The notes under the pieces: generated by a model
Database searches by the model: none
What the model saw: only the letters and a program-made list of their open reading frames with translations
What the model was told of the DNA's origin: nothing
Made by a program: the position numbers and the translations under genes
In this document: piece by piece, positions 43,770 through 56,915 of the stretch
Layout of the letters: each line of letters opens with the position of its first letter
Position numbering within the stretch: position 1 is the stretch's first letter
Assembly (NCBI GenBank): GCA_023630585.1
Contig: CM042555.1
Location: forward strand, 3,137,501 to 3,201,500
Reading direction: 5' to 3'
DNA: 64,000 nucleotides
Source of the DNA: Cranoglanis bouderius
Taxonomy: Eukaryota > Chordata > Actinopteri > Siluriformes > Cranoglanididae

Positions 43770-44072
43770 AATGAAGATTAAAGCACCGTTTCAAAGCCGA
43801 AGTGTTCATCACAGGCGTCACAGATTTTGATCAGATCGGTCATTAATTTTCCATAACAGCAGCTCTGAGAGTAGTTCCAGCTATAATTCAGTTCACAGGT
43901 TTATAATAATGCACTCGTTCTGACACGTCATCGTTTCTATAGCAACAGCTCAGTCACAGGGTCTTTTACAGGAAAACGTATGTAACTGTGTGTAAGTTTT
44001 CTGTAAGGAGACGTTTATTTAACATTTATGGAAGGAGTCTCCAGTGTCGGTGCTTTTTTTTTTTTCAGGACA
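43770..44072 (-). mobile_element. Dispersed repeat family A, partial inverted copy
   Basis: TTTTCCATAACAGCAGCTCTGA, ATCGTTTCTATAGCAACAGCTC, AAGTTTTCTGTAAGGAGACG and ATGGAAGGAGTCTCCAGTGT are in the opposite orientation to the copies at 5185 and 22826. Confidence 0.75.
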
Positions 44073-44273
44073 GATGAGTTTACACATTGTGGTTTCTCTG
44101 TAACATGATACTGTGTTTTTTATTTGTCTGTTTTTTGGTCTTATTAAGTTAAAACCTGCTCCATTTTATTACCTTGAAACCATGGGGTGTGCAAACTTTT
44201 GTACTCAGAGACTACTGGAGAGCTTACTGTTTTATTCTTTTTGGTTATTATTTAATATTGATAATATAATGTT

Positions 44274-44308
<35 letters not shown>

Positions 44309-46025
44309 TGTTCTGTCTGTCTCTCTCTATCTCTCTGCTGTTCTGTCTGTCTCTCTTTCTCTCTGCTGTTCTGTCTGTCTCTCTCTATCTCTGCAGCCTT
44401 TCATCTCTTTTCAGCCCTTCCATCCCTTTTGCTCTTCATCTCTTCACCATGTTGCATACAATTCTCTCTCTCTCTCTCTGACTGTCTGTCTTTATCTCTC
44501 TGTCCGTCTGTCTTCATCCCTTTCTTGCACTCTATCATTTATCTTCCCTCCTCTTTGCAGTTCATCTCTCACAGTTCTTTTTTCTATCTTTCTCTCTAGT
44601 GAGTTCAGTTCTCAGGCCAGTTTGATCCCCATTCAGCGTCACATGTGAACGATATCCGAACGCTTTCGTTGATGGGTGCATCTTTCACCTTTTTTGCTGT
44701 CCAACTTTTGCCTTCAATCTGTTTCTCACTAACTTTTCCTCTCTTTTTCTCTCTTTCTCGAGCCCCCTGTCCTGTCCTCCTTTCCCCTCCCATTCATGCA
44801 GCCCCTCTCCCACGCCAGCGCGAGGCTCCGTTAAGACTTTCCGCACAGATGTTCGAGCGCTCTGGTGCTGCTCGTAGCCAGGGACAAATCAGCACTGTTT
44901 AATTCTGCCTAATGACATGCAGTCCAATGACGTGTTGCTTGGACGAGCAACATCTTGATAGGATAGCTGAATGAATTGTGATGTGCTTCACACGTTTGCA
45001 TGGCTGAGCTAAACAAACACAAGGACACGCCGCCTCCGGGCCCGAAGCAACTACGCACATCCTGAACCCGCTGACTGAAAAATATCATGATACAAATATG
45101 ATTCGAAAAAATTGTTTTTCTCGAGTGCTACACTTACTTTCCATCACAGCATCTGCACTAGGTTTTTTTTTTTCAGTTTGTTTAAAAGCTGACTCCTGAA
45201 CGGTTCCCTGGTAAACAATGACTAAAAAGCAAAGGCGTGTCCTGCGGCTTGGACCGAGTCTGCCGAGATCCGTTTGTCATCATAGTGATGTTGAAGGCCA
45301 GTGTTTAACACCCAGGCAAAGACTGCATTCAGCTTGGAAGAATTATTTACAGCTGTTATCCTTTCTAATCATGCTGTGTGATGTATGTAGAAACTTACAT
45401 GGATTGCCAATGGGAAAATAATCTGAAAAGGAAAATAGAAAAAAAAAGAGGATAATAGGGATCCCTTTAAGTGTAAAACACATACCGTCGCACCCTCTCA
45501 GTACAGATAATCCAACGAGGCTCAGTATTTAAATACGTTCAATAATATTTTGCCTATTCATCTGCACCGTAGAGCTTTTTATTCCTGACATTCCTGCTGA
45601 CAGAACACATTAGGTCCAAACTGACGTTATTTATAGACTTGTATTTGAGTTATTGAGGTTTTGGGTTTAAACTCATTCAACTCAAACTACCAGTGAAACA
45701 CGCTAATGCCGTAATTGTACGAACTCAACGATAAACACAAAACCTTTGATAATAATAGGTTGTGATTTCCAACAGTGTAACAAAATAAAAATAAAGAAAA
45801 GAAAATTTTCACAGACCCCCTGGCCATTCTTCACAGACCTCCTGGGGGAAATCAGTTTCTGAATCGTTGCTCTAAATATCAGATGTGAACAGAGTGTTCA
45901 TAGTGACAGACTGATCGTTTCATACCGCTTGAATTGTGCGTGCTTGTTTACCTCAAAATTATATTGTGATGTGAGAATAGGTCACATGTGTGTCACAGCG
46001 CTTTTTTGGAATCCGAGAATCATAA
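44073..46025. other. Intergenic DNA; unique GC-balanced stretch 44800-45080
   Basis: CT-rich microsatellites and a ~45 bp CTCTCTGCTGTTCTGTCTGT repeat at 44276-44390, other CT runs to 44600. From about 44800 to 45080 the sequence is non-repetitive with moderate GC and no ORF of note, a candidate noncoding regulatory segment. Confidence 0.45.
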
Positions 46026-47050
46026 TCCTAGTCCATAGCGAAGGTCCAAACACAAGCATGGAGAAGTTAAACAAGGATAATCCATAATCAGAAATGAGGA
46101 AAACAGACAAGGAGGGGTTTAGACAGGAAAATATAGAGCTATAGAACACTTACATGTACACATGATGTTGTTTGTCTGCGTTTTGGCCTCCTGTCCACAC
46201 TAAAATGACATTTAGGAAATCTAATTTCTCCAAATCTAATGTCACAGTGTCAACCTGTGCATGCATGTACGGTACACTGTGGTTTTGCGTAAGTTATAAA
46301 TGTGTGAGGACTCTGTTTATCACTGCTGCTGTAATTTCTCATTTAATTTAATTTTGCTTTGTTTTATTCCTACATGCTTGTGTGGAGGCACCAGAAAGGT
46401 GCTGTATTGCTCCTGAATCCAGGGCTACAGCACTCCGAACTTAAGCAGTAGTTCCACCTCATCGTCAGGCCACACGTACTGTATGAATCCTCATGTTTAT
46501 AATTTTTTCCTTTTAGAACTTTGAAGATGAATAAATGAGTACGCTTTTGACCATTTTGGTGTTTTTTTTTTTTTCTCTCTCCACATTTTCTCCTTTTCTA
46601 CCACTCAATACACATTCTATCACTCTTAATGTTATTCTTAAGCCATTTAACCTAACACTCAAGCCCTTTTATTGTCATGTGCACTGAAGTACAATTGGTT
46701 TCTTACTTGCATGTTGTTCTTCAAGACTGCACATAACAACGCAGACATCTTTACAGACATCTTTTGGCAGACGTGCTCACATAAGTGGACTGGGACATTT
46801 TTTCAAAAATGCCGCCAGGCATTTTCTGAAAACAGACAAAACATTTTCGAAAATATCCGAATACGTACGGACGGGGCCTTAGAGACATGGGAAGCATTGC
46901 GTAAACTTTAAACACAACAAAAGTACGATACGACTTCACTGCAAGACACTGACTCAACAGGCTATAAATAGACAAACTAAACACAGAACAGGTGAACACG
47001 ATTGGGTAACAAACCAATGACCGATCTCTCCCTCTAAATTGTAATTTTAC
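46026..47050. mobile_element. Decayed dispersed repeat split by an insertion
   Basis: 46030-46145 (AAACAAGGATAATCCATAATC and GAGGAAAACAGACAAGG) matches the tandem repeat at 8515-9195. 46905-47050 looks like the continuation of the same class (GACTCAACAGGCTATAAATAG, AACAGGTGAACACG). Between them, 46186-46881 begins GGCCTCCTGTCCACAC and ends in the loosely inverse CGTACGGACGGGGCC, suggesting a nested hAT-like element. Confidence 0.4.
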
Positions 47051-48247
47051 GTACGAGCACGTCGAAAAGCATAACATCCTGCATTACCTATCTTTAACAT
47101 CTTTATCGTTTTCTTCCTCGGCCCGTGTCGTCACTTCATGTGTCGTTTGTTATGTGTTGCAGCTTTTATTTTGCATGCATTCCTCATGGAAGAACTCCAG
47201 CTGGCTCTTATTCCTTATCAAAGTCTGAGTGTACTGAGAAATATGTAAAGTCAAACACTGCGGTACTGTCAATAGCTGTGTGTGTGTGTGCGTGTATGCA
47301 TGTATGCGTGTGTGTGCGTGTGTGTGTGTGTGTGTGTGAGTTGTGCACATATGTTTAACTGTACTATTTGACTGTCCACTCTGTTTTATTTGTCTTTTGA
47401 TAAAATTTTAACCAGGCCCTTCGCTGTGAATTTGACTGCGTGCTCTTGACTGAGAAAAGAGCTTTCCTTGTACAAAAGCCAGACATCTGCAGTTATTCCT
47501 ATCGTTCCCGCTAGATATATTTTATCACGCTTTTTAGTTTGTGTTTGAGTTTTTTAACCTAGTGCTATTTCCTCTTATATCACACAAATTCAAGACAATC
47601 TTCCATCTAGTCATTTCCATACCGTTATTTAACGGTTCAAGGCTGCTTTGACTCTTAAAATGGCTCTAGTTTTTAATTTGATAGTCAAACACCAAGGAAC
47701 CAAGGAACAACCAAATGACTTTTTTAAAAAAGTGTATTTATACATGGCCCCATTGTGTCTGTCATTTATTCTGGTTTGACAGCAATGCAAATGTTAAAAC
47801 GTGCCTCTTATGCATGCAGTATGCACAGTAAAAGCAATATTGATAGAAACTAGGCACCACATATTTGGGGATCTGACCCATGGCATTTTTCTCTCTCTCA
47901 TTTTCAATTTTATTTGACCTCAACACAAAATGAGCTAAACATAACCTCTAATCTCTGTTATACAAAGATACACCAAGCATATAAAGTCATTTAGTCATCT
48001 AATATCATTCCAGTTCTAGCATAACAACTTCAAAATGGATCATTCTGACACCAACGTGTGTTGTGTTTACCTGCTGTTTATACACAACACAAATTGATCT
48101 ACAAAATGACACATGAGTAAAACAAACAAACACAAAAAAACCTTTTTATTCACAACAAGAAATAATAAAACAAGGGTTACATTTGTCAGGATCCATTACA
48201 GATGAAACACATTACAGAAAGTAATGTCTTTTACAAATTATTACTTT
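47051..48247. other. Intergenic DNA without gene
   Basis: GT/GC microsatellite at 47277-47338; otherwise unique AT-rich DNA. Confidence 0.5.
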
Positions 48248-48925
48248 CAGGACACGTCCTCTCAGATCCTCTTCCATATATTGACTCAAAGACACACCCC
48301 CATTCCCACCTATGCCTTTCAGGACACTCCAACTTACATCATTTTCCATATATAGACTCAAAGACACTCCCATATTCCCTGCTATGGTTTTCAGGACATG
48401 CCCACTCAGATCCTCTTCCAAATATAGACTCAATACATGCCCACATTCCTACCTATGGCATTCAATACATGCCCACCCAGACCCTCTTCTATATATGGAC
48501 TCAAAGACACACCCACATTCCCTGCTATGGCCTTCAGGACACTCCAACTTACATCTTTTTCCATACATAGAGTCAAAGACATACCCATATTCCCTGCTAT
48601 GGCCTTCAGGATGCACCCACTCAGACCCTCTTCTATAAATAGACTCAAAGACATGCCCACATTCCCACCTATGGCCCTCAGTACCTGCCCACTCAGATCC
48701 TCTTCCATATATTGACTCAAAACACACCCAAATTTCCACATATGGCCTTCAGGACACTCTAATGTTAATCCTTTTCCATATATAGACTCAAAGACATGCC
48801 CGCATTCCCTGCTATGGTCTTCAGGACACGCCCATTCAGACCCTCTTCCATTTATATGCTCAAAGAAGCAAACACAGGACACACCCACTCAGATCCTCTT
48901 CCATATTTGGACTCAAATATGTGAG
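48248..48925. repeat. 72 bp minisatellite organised in 215 bp three-unit higher-order repeats
   Basis: Unit starts (CAGGACA or CAATACA/CAGTACC variants) lie at about 48249, 48320, 48392, 48463, 48535, 48607, 48679, 48750, 48822 and 48875, spacing 71-72 with the last shortened. The core is TCCTCTTCCATATATAGACTC with AAAGACA and CCCACATTCC. The variant ACTCCAACTTACATC (or its mutated form) recurs every third unit (48320, 48535, 48750). Long open frames on both strands result from the near multiple-of-three unit length. Confidence 0.92.
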
Positions 48926-49119
48926 TCATTAATGTGGACATAGATTTAGGACGTTAATGAGAATTTACATTTCTAACATTTTTAATGTTTTATTGCTGGA
49001 AATATCAAGACTTGGATTCATTATTAAGCAAAGGAACAAATTTGTGCATTAGTAATTTCTTGGTGTTTTCCCAAATTTGTTCTCATACTTTGCTGAAGAA
49101 CCCATTGCACTTGTATTTA

Positions 49120-49200
<81 letters not shown>

Positions 49201-49744
49201 ATATCTCACTCTCTGTCTCTATCACGCTCTCTGTCTGCTAGATTAAATATATAAAATACAACTCAATGTCATCTAGGAAAAAGGTCTTCGGGTTGGTGCC
49301 GCTCAGCCTTTACATTTATCATCATTATCCTGCACAATTATGTGACCAGCTCACATGACCAGCACGGTCCATAAAGTGCTGAAAAGGCTGAAATTTCGTG
49401 GTGGAGGCACTTAAGTGGTTTTATTAAACAGGCTTTCAGGAATAACCAAAAAATGTCTAGTCAGGCCACTTCACTGAGGGAAGCAAATAACCAACTTCAT
49501 AATATTTTGCTTTCCAATATAACAGCGAATGCGCCAAAGTAATATGTGGGTTATTATTTTGTTTTTTCAGGAGCACTAGTAATGCAGTGTGTGCGGTCTG
49601 GAAGATGTAATGAACGGCAGTAACCAAGATTTATTGCTGAAAATGATTTATTAAAGTCATTAGAAACTAATAGGTGTGTTAAAAAAAAAAGAAAATAGTT
49701 GTACATTGGATGTTATAGTGGACGTGATGAAAACTAGGAGAGAG

Positions 49745-49833
<89 letters not shown>

Positions 49834-50925
49834 TTCCATCTCCTGCAGCCTTACATACACATACACATATACACCATTCTTATCTATTTACTCGCACTAT
49901 CTCTGACATCTGGCCGTACCATAAACCGCATGCGTGAACCCTGCATTATGTAATCGTAGAGTTGAAAAAAACACTGAAGTGTTTACACTAATAAAACTTA
50001 ACATTCCTCATTTATCGCCCAGCTAAACATGGACGTACACGAGGGAATGATAGAACATGACGTGTGTTTACTTGGCCAATGGATGAATCCTGATGTGGAC
50101 ACGTTGGAAGTGTGTCATGGTGAGCCACGCGCTGCTCCATATGGATGACCAGCCGCGAGTGTCTGTGTATGTGTGTGTTCTTCAAAAGTAGAAATGTTTA
50201 AACTCAACAGAGATCTCTAATGACATCACAGTTACCGCACGCTGGGGAAAAATTGAGATCAATAGAGAGAAAATATCATAAAATCAGAACATAATCATGG
50301 CGTTGGCCAGAAAGAAAGCTCTGGATATAGCACACAATGTTTCAGCATCTTGGGGAGACCCAATGGGGGTCTTTCAAAGCAGGATTTGAGGCACAACTAC
50401 TTACGAAAAAGGGAGTGAGAGTTCTCGCTCTTCTGCAGAAGTACTGAAATTCTTTACACGTGTAAAAGTCGTAAGAGTTGAAGTACGGCTTCAAATTCTT
50501 CGCTCAGGTTAAAACAGAAAGAAGTAGAGGAAAGATCCGCTAAAGAAAATGATGTCTGCCATCATATCACACACTGATTTTAGTTACTGATGGTAAATCA
50601 CTTCAGCGATTGGTGGGAAGGGTAGGCAGCACACGCTGATGACATCAGAGGTCTGTGAGTGGTTAAGAAGAAAGTTAATGTAGGAACTGCTTGAAGCAAT
50701 CAAGTCTCTAGGCCTATACAGTACAAAAATATTATTATGTATAAGCATGATGGTGTTGCAACTGAAAATCTTACACTAAATTTTCATGGTTATGAGTGCT
50801 TCAGGTTGAAGCGAAGAGTGAGTTCAGCGTTTGTAGCGTATTGGGTTGATATGAATAGTCTTGCACATAAATTGTATATTCGTGGGTTGGGATTGTATGT
50901 AGAACCTTATAATCGAGTGTTTCCC
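48926..50925. other. Intergenic DNA with CT and CA microsatellites
   Basis: CT tract at 49119-49197, CA tract at 49747-49831. Other sequence is unique, with unremarkable short ORFs. No gene seen. Confidence 0.5.
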
Positions 50926-51010
50926 TATCAGAAAGTTCCACGTGAAACCATATTAAGAGGCTAAGAACCCTTAATAGTTCAATGAACCCTTAACAAACCG
51001 TGTGAATACA
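50926..51010. repeat. Fragment of the AAGAACCCTT repeat
   Basis: CTATCAGAAAGTTCCACGTG, GGCTAAGAACCCTTAATAG and TGAACCCTTAACAAACC resemble the repeats at 37180-37965. Confidence 0.4.
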
Positions 51011-51022
51011 TGGATTAGATAT

Positions 51023-51298
51023 TTATTCATTCATTCGTCATTAATAACTGCTTTATCTTGCACAGGGTCATGACGGATCCGGATCTGATCCAAACCCAGA
51101 ATGGGAGGGACGACAGTCCATCACACACACATTCACACACTCATTCAGGTCTAGGTGCACTACCGGCATGTTTTTGGGAGGTGGGAGGACTCCGGAGAAC
51201 CTGGAGGAAACCCATACGGACACAAGGAGAACATGCAAAAATCCACCCAGGGTCTCAGGATCGAACCCGGGAAACCTGGATCTGTGAGACGGCTACTC
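51023..51298 (-). repeat. SINE-like dispersed repeat copy
   Basis: Tail TATTCATTCATTCGTCATT, then AACTGCTTTATCTTGC, CCATCACACACACATTCACA, TTTTTGGGAGGTGGGAGGAC, AACATGCAAAAATCCACCC, and a head with CAGGATCGAACCCGGGAA (B-box-like on the minus strand). Confidence 0.75.
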
Positions 51299-53729
51299 TG
51301 TAATTTTCTTCTTCATGGATGTTCACAGATGTTTTTATTTTCCATCTCCCACCTCCTTTACCTGTTCTTCACCTGACATCATGACAATGATGCGACATGC
51401 GACATGCGACATGACATGCCTTCCAGACACAGCCTTATCTCCTACAGACCATCTCACAGAAAGATCACATCATGGTGACACATGAAAGGACGAGTCCACC
51501 TACAGTACACACTCTTTTTAATCTCTCTGCTCTGTGTATCTTGCTGTCATATGAAACAGAAAGTAAATTACATATACAGTATTTGTAGTAATTAAACATC
51601 CGCCGTGTCGCTGGGAGATCACAAATTCGAATCCCAACCATGCTGTAGCCATCTGTGGCCTGGAAATAAAAGGGAAATTTGAAACTTTTGAATTATTGGC
51701 ACCGCTGGGTTTGGGATTGAGCTGATCAGATCTTAAGGTCAATGAGACATTGCAAGAACAAAAACTATTTTAGAAAATTATATTTAAATGGTTCCAGTAT
51801 GAGGATTTTAAGTAAAGACGGCACCCAGTATCGCTATAAGGCCAACAATACGAGCAAAACAATTTTGGATTGGATATCATAGAAAAGATATCGGATATCG
51901 GATCCCGTAACAAATGGCAAAGAATTGGATTTGGAAAAGAAATGTTTACATATAAAAAGACTTTTCCACTTTTATTTAGGATTGATTTTTTTTTTAATAT
52001 TTATCCTTTATACTTTATTATATTTATTATAATAAACAATGTAAAAGTCGTTTTTGTGTGAGGGAGTTTCTCTGTGAAGTGCTTCAGTTTAAAGAAGTAA
52101 ATAAGATGAAAGGTTAGTAGTATAAGCATCAGTATGGGAAAGGAAAAGTGGTATCGTGTCATCTCTAAATGTAAGACTTTTGTGTTTTTCTTCTTTTCAT
52201 GGCATGGTTTATGCAATTGAAAACTTTATCAGACAGATTTTTGCTGCATTGTTTCATTTTTCATGCTAAAATAAAATGATCTGTGACCTTATAACTCTAA
52301 AGAAGGTTAAACACCTTGCAGCTTTTACTGCTTGCCTCTGGCTCAAAATCAAAGTAGGTTTTTTTTTTGTGTGTTTTTTTTATCTTATCCTGTTCACAGC
52401 TTGAAACATCTTATCTAATTCATAAGAAAGTTTCGCCTTCCAGTCCTTCGATTTTTTTTCCCCCCCGTTATGGCAGTCTATGATTTTTGCCTTTTGAGTT
52501 TCAAGGTCCATGTGAAAATAATTGCTTTTGAAAAAAAAGTATGCAGAGCGGAGAGCGAAAGTCTTTATTGTGGGTTTTTCTTCTGTGCATAGGTGTGTGA
52601 TGGTGGTTTGGCAAAGATCTGACACGAATAAGGGCTAATGCTTTCCTGGCTATGAGGGCCGTCTCCAATGGCTGATTGCTTTCTCGATTAGCGATTATAG
52701 TGGTGGGTCACACCTCTCAAAACGTGTAAGCAATTTTGTCCTCGCTTCATATCTCTTAACTAGCGTTTCTACTGCATATTAAACAGACAATACTCAGTAG
52801 GGCATTTTCTAAATGTTCTGGAGTGCCATGTTTGAAAGTTCGCTTCCCAGAAATGACAGCCTTCACAACTGGTTTGGACACGAGTTACACATTTCTTTTT
52901 TTTTTTTTTTTTTTTTTTACACCAGATTGGCATGTGGTTTGGATTTTGGGCAGCAGAATGTATTTATGTATTTGTGTATTTTGCCTGTGCGGTGGGTCTT
53001 CGGGATCAAGGACTTAGCATGAAAACCTCCACATCCCCTTCGTGCTAAAACCCAATGATAAGAATTTTTGTGGTCAGAGAAACTTTGTCTGGTTTGGACC
53101 GAGGTCAGAGCCTGTCATACTAAACAGGCTGTTTGCATCAGGAATGAATTTGTATTTATCTAAGAGAGGCCATCTCCATGGCTGTAGTTTACTTACCGGA
53201 TGCTAGCGATCCAGTAGCATTGTGTTTAATTATACAGATCTCTTTTCTCTGTCTGCTGCAACTTGAGAAGTGTTTTTTATATATATATATATATATATAT
53301 TATGTGGACTGTATGAACAGAAAGCAGTTATTAAAACCACCTGCACAAACTTCAGTAAACTGGTTCAGTAAATATGACAAATACAATTCTGTGAATTTCA
53401 CACAAAAAAGGAAATTATTAGAACTACTTAGTTGCTTCTTAAACGTTCTAGGTACTAAATTGATTCATGTAAATATGCGGCTAAAACCCACAGTGTGTAT
53501 CTCTTTCTTAAATTTAATATTGTTTTGCAAGCGCTCACACAACTAGAAAAAGAAAGAAGAAACTTTTACTTGAACCAATTGCATACTAAAGTGGGGGCGT
53601 GGTTTTTGAACTCGATTTGCATATGCATTTATAGAACTTTAATCTGTATTAATTTTGAACGTAATGAATGGGTTGTTTTCAATATTTCAAATATTTCAAT
53701 ATCCACTTTGTGTTTCTCAGTCAGGTGTA

Positions 53730-53809
<80 letters not shown>

Positions 53810-54015
53810 ACAAAAAGTCCGTAAGTGTGCAGTATTTTCCCACTGGAGTGCTACTTCTGAGTGGAACCATTTAAGGTATTAGTGGCCATTAAGTAGTAAT
53901 GATAAATTAAAAAAAAAAAAAAATCAATTTAAATGCCAACACTGGCAAAAATCTCTCTGCAAATGTTTCGAAAACAGGAACTGCGTCACAGAAAGCCATC
54001 AGAGCCGGACGACTG
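51299..54015. other. Intergenic DNA; unique stretch 52380-53250
   Basis: A tandem GCGACATGCGACAT run at 51392-51412, T-tracts at 52897-52919, TA run at 53279-53300, GT tract at 53731-53808. From about 52420 to 53240, apart from the T-tract, the DNA is non-repetitive, with balanced composition and homeodomain-like ATTAG/CTAATT words, a possible distal enhancer. No exon seen. Confidence 0.4.
53731..53808. repeat. (GT)n microsatellite, 78 bp
   Basis: Pure GT dinucleotides. Confidence 0.98.
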
Positions 54016-54019
54016 ATTA

Positions 54020-54645
54020 TTAGCAAGTAAAACACACCTTGCCATGCTGTTATAGGAAAATAATCAGTGACATGGTAGTGTGATGTGGCCTGACATGAAA
54101 AAAAGAGTTACTACCCTGTTACCGCCCTGAATTTGTTTATTTTCCTATACTTTTCCATACTTTTTTGTCCATTTATAGTTACAGTTAATGTTGTGGAACA
54201 TCCGCATAACTTGTTTCGCGTATGTTCCACAATGAGGGGGACACGTTGGCTTAGAGGCTAGCACGTTTGCCCCACACCTCTGGGGTCGGGGGTATGAATC
54301 CTGCCTCCACATCGTGTGTGCAGAACTTGCATGTTCTCCTCATGCTTTGTGAGTTTCCTCCGGGTACTCCGGTTTCCTCCCCCAGTCCAAAGACATGCAT
54401 TGTAGGCTTATTGGCATTTCCAAATTGTCCGTAGTGTGTGCGATTCCCCCGCCTTGTGCCCCGAGTCCCCCGGATAGGCTCTTTTCTCTTTCTCTTGATG
54501 CAAATTTATGGCTTTATCTCTGACTGTTACAAAGCGCTGACACCGGACAATCTTTGATTACGTAAAGCATCTGACATACAACTCCTTGTGATTTAGCTGT
54601 TACCATCAACACGTACTAACCAATCAGAGTGGAGAATTCGTAAGA
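54020..54645 (+). mobile_element. Dispersed repeat family A, copy split by a SINE
   Basis: Left part CCATGCTGTTATAGGAAAAT, AATCAGTGACATGGTAGTGTG. The right part resumes after the SINE with CTTTCTCTTGATGCAAATTTA, AAAGCGCTGACACCGG, ATCTGACATACAACTCCTTG and AACCAATCAGAGTGGAGAAT. Confidence 0.75.
54234..54482 (+). repeat. tRNA-derived SINE nested in family A
   Basis: Head TGGCTTAGAGGCTAGCACGT (A-box-like) and GTCGGGGGTATGAATCCTGCC (B-box-like, mutated), body CCGGGTACTCCGGTTTCCTC, CCAGTCCAAAGACATGCATT, ending near CCCCGGATAGGCT. The tail GGATGG run is missing. Confidence 0.85.
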
Positions 54646-56310
54646 CGAAAATAACAAGACAACGTGACGGCGTGTTGTCATTGTTTTATTTCCCTACATA
54701 AGCTGTCATGGCAACCATCAAACATTATATCAACTAACATTACAATGACCGCTAACATTTGTATATCACTAGTCGTGGGACGTTTATAACATGCCTATGT
54801 CAGTCATATGATGCTGGGTTTGAGTAAAGTGTCACTGGAGGATGTATAAGCATCATTTTTGCATAAGGAACAAAGATTTGTATTTATCCAAGATGGTTGT
54901 TTACATTTGTTATTGCTGCTGCATTTTATTATTCTGACTTAATGCCTTTTACTTCACCACTGTTGTAACATGAGATGAATTATAATTCTGGGTGTTAACG
55001 GATTTTGATTGAAACGGTTGCATTATATGCTTCTTAAATACGTTTTGAACGAAAACCCAAGCTCCTTCAAAGTCACTTGTCATTTGTTTTTACTATCCCC
55101 GCTGCTATGTGTGCAGTCGAGTAGAATATAAACCCCAGCTGAAAAGTGTTTTTGAGCTCGTCATTGATGATTATAGTTGTCGATTCTGACATTTACAGTA
55201 CATAACACCAGGCACGAGTCCAACCCAGAATATTCCAGGCATATCCCTTAGGATCCTGAGAAGCATCTCGGATTTCGCATATGCTAGAAGTTAAACTGGG
55301 AGCGTTTCAAAGTGGGGCAGCTCTTAAAGCCGGCTGTTTCATTGCTTCTGGCAGGCATGGGGTGCTTCTCAGGGGTTGGAGAACCTCGGAGAACCTTGTT
55401 TAACTTCTTTGCACCGATCTTTCCTAACTCCTTTTTTTGTTTATAATCAATTTTGCCCCCTTGGAGGTGTCAGTACCTTCTCACGCATAATCACACCTAA
55501 CAGCCACGGGTCTCTGATTTTCCAACCACATTCTTTTAAAGGTGCAGAGTTTTGGGGCCCAAGCATTTTTAATATGGGTGTAAACCTCTGGATGGTACGC
55601 CTCATGTGAAACACACTGGTTCCTGGTGATCTCAAGGCTGGATTCTTGACGTTTCTTGCCCAGCAGGGAAGTCTGAAAGGCAGAAAGACAAGAGAGAGTG
55701 GGAGAGAGTGAGCGAGAGTGAGCGAGAGACAACGACGTAGGCCCGTAGACCCATGCCCCATTTGACTAGGGGAATTCTGGGTGCTATAAAACCCCGAAGC
55801 CCAGAACCCTTACATGGTTCACTCTCTTTTATGAATAGGACCAACAGCATCAAACTGGCGGCTGCCACCATGTCTGTGGTTTGCGGATGCAAGAAAATAC
55901 TCAAGCATGAATGTTTGAAAATTAACCTCCATGACCTCTCGGGTTCCAGATTGATAGCTGTGCAAAGATCTTCCCTTCTGTCAGCTTAAAGGAATGAAAG
56001 AAGGAAAGGGGAAAAGGAGGAAAAGACTTTCATGCACGCTTATGGACATTCGATTTAAGGATTACAACTAAATTTTAGGAAAATATAAAATATAAATCAC
56101 CTTCAAATCACTTGAGACCTTTACTATAAGTTAATATAAACCATTATATTGGTTTCTCTAGACATTCTCTAGACTATTTACATACTATTGACCATTTTCA
56201 ATGCAGCATATCATATGTCTTCATCATGCCACAGTCCTAAACTGCGTTAACTTGTCATTAATATAAATGTATTAAAAAAATGATATTTTCATGTTTCATC
56301 AGTCAGCTCA
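54646..56310. other. Intergenic DNA without gene
   Basis: A minus-strand GA/CT-rich patch at 55680-55735; otherwise unique. Overlapping frames at 55376-55989 have no motif. Confidence 0.45.
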
Positions 56311-56915
56311 CTAGCCCCCTAGGTGGTGAATCAGTATATTGTGTACACATGTTGGGGCACTGGTAAGGGCGTTGGCTCACTACACATTGGGACAATGACG
56401 ACTCAATTTCCGGTCACATGACTACATACTCGCGCTGTAAAACGTCACCGGTGACATTTACATTATGAACAACAGGCAGGACCGATATCTTTCTGACATT
56501 ATATGTCATATATATTTGTTAGCTTAATCATACGCATTTCTGTCATGGTACTTCAAGCAGGATCATAGGCTCGCTAGTGGATTATTTAAACCATTAAACA
56601 CTTAAAAGTCATTAGATTCAAATAAACCGTATACAGAACGTCAAATCACATTTGAGAGCTACAACAACAATAACAAGCTACTTAAATTTGTAGACGAAGT
56701 TGGCTGAGAGTTCGTCCGCCATTTCTTTTCGAAGGGAACATAGTGAGCGTCGATGATCCCTGATTTTTGCGGTGCATTATGGGATTTTTTTAGGGAGCGA
56801 ACGTTCCAGTGCACTGGAAGGATTCTGCAAATGAGACAACCCTTAAAATGGCCGACTTCCTGATCGGTGCCCTGACTACTGAACTAGGGAGCTGATTGAA
56901 ACGCACCCTTAATTA
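56311..56915. mobile_element. Possible noncoding DNA transposon relic
   Basis: The right part, TGCATTATGGGATTTTTTTA through CTTAAAATGGCCGACTTCCTG to AGGGAGCTGATTGAAACGCACC, has the character of a common fish MITE end. The left boundary is unclear. Confidence 0.3.

Noticed and set aside
48202..48888. ORFs of up to 152 codons with a 24-residue repeat
   Set aside because: Produced by the 72 bp minisatellite; both strands and several frames are open, and 71 bp units shift the frame.
48248..48925. Regularly spaced repeats resembling a CRISPR array
   Set aside because: Contiguous tandem units with no unique spacers, in a vertebrate genome with no cas genes.
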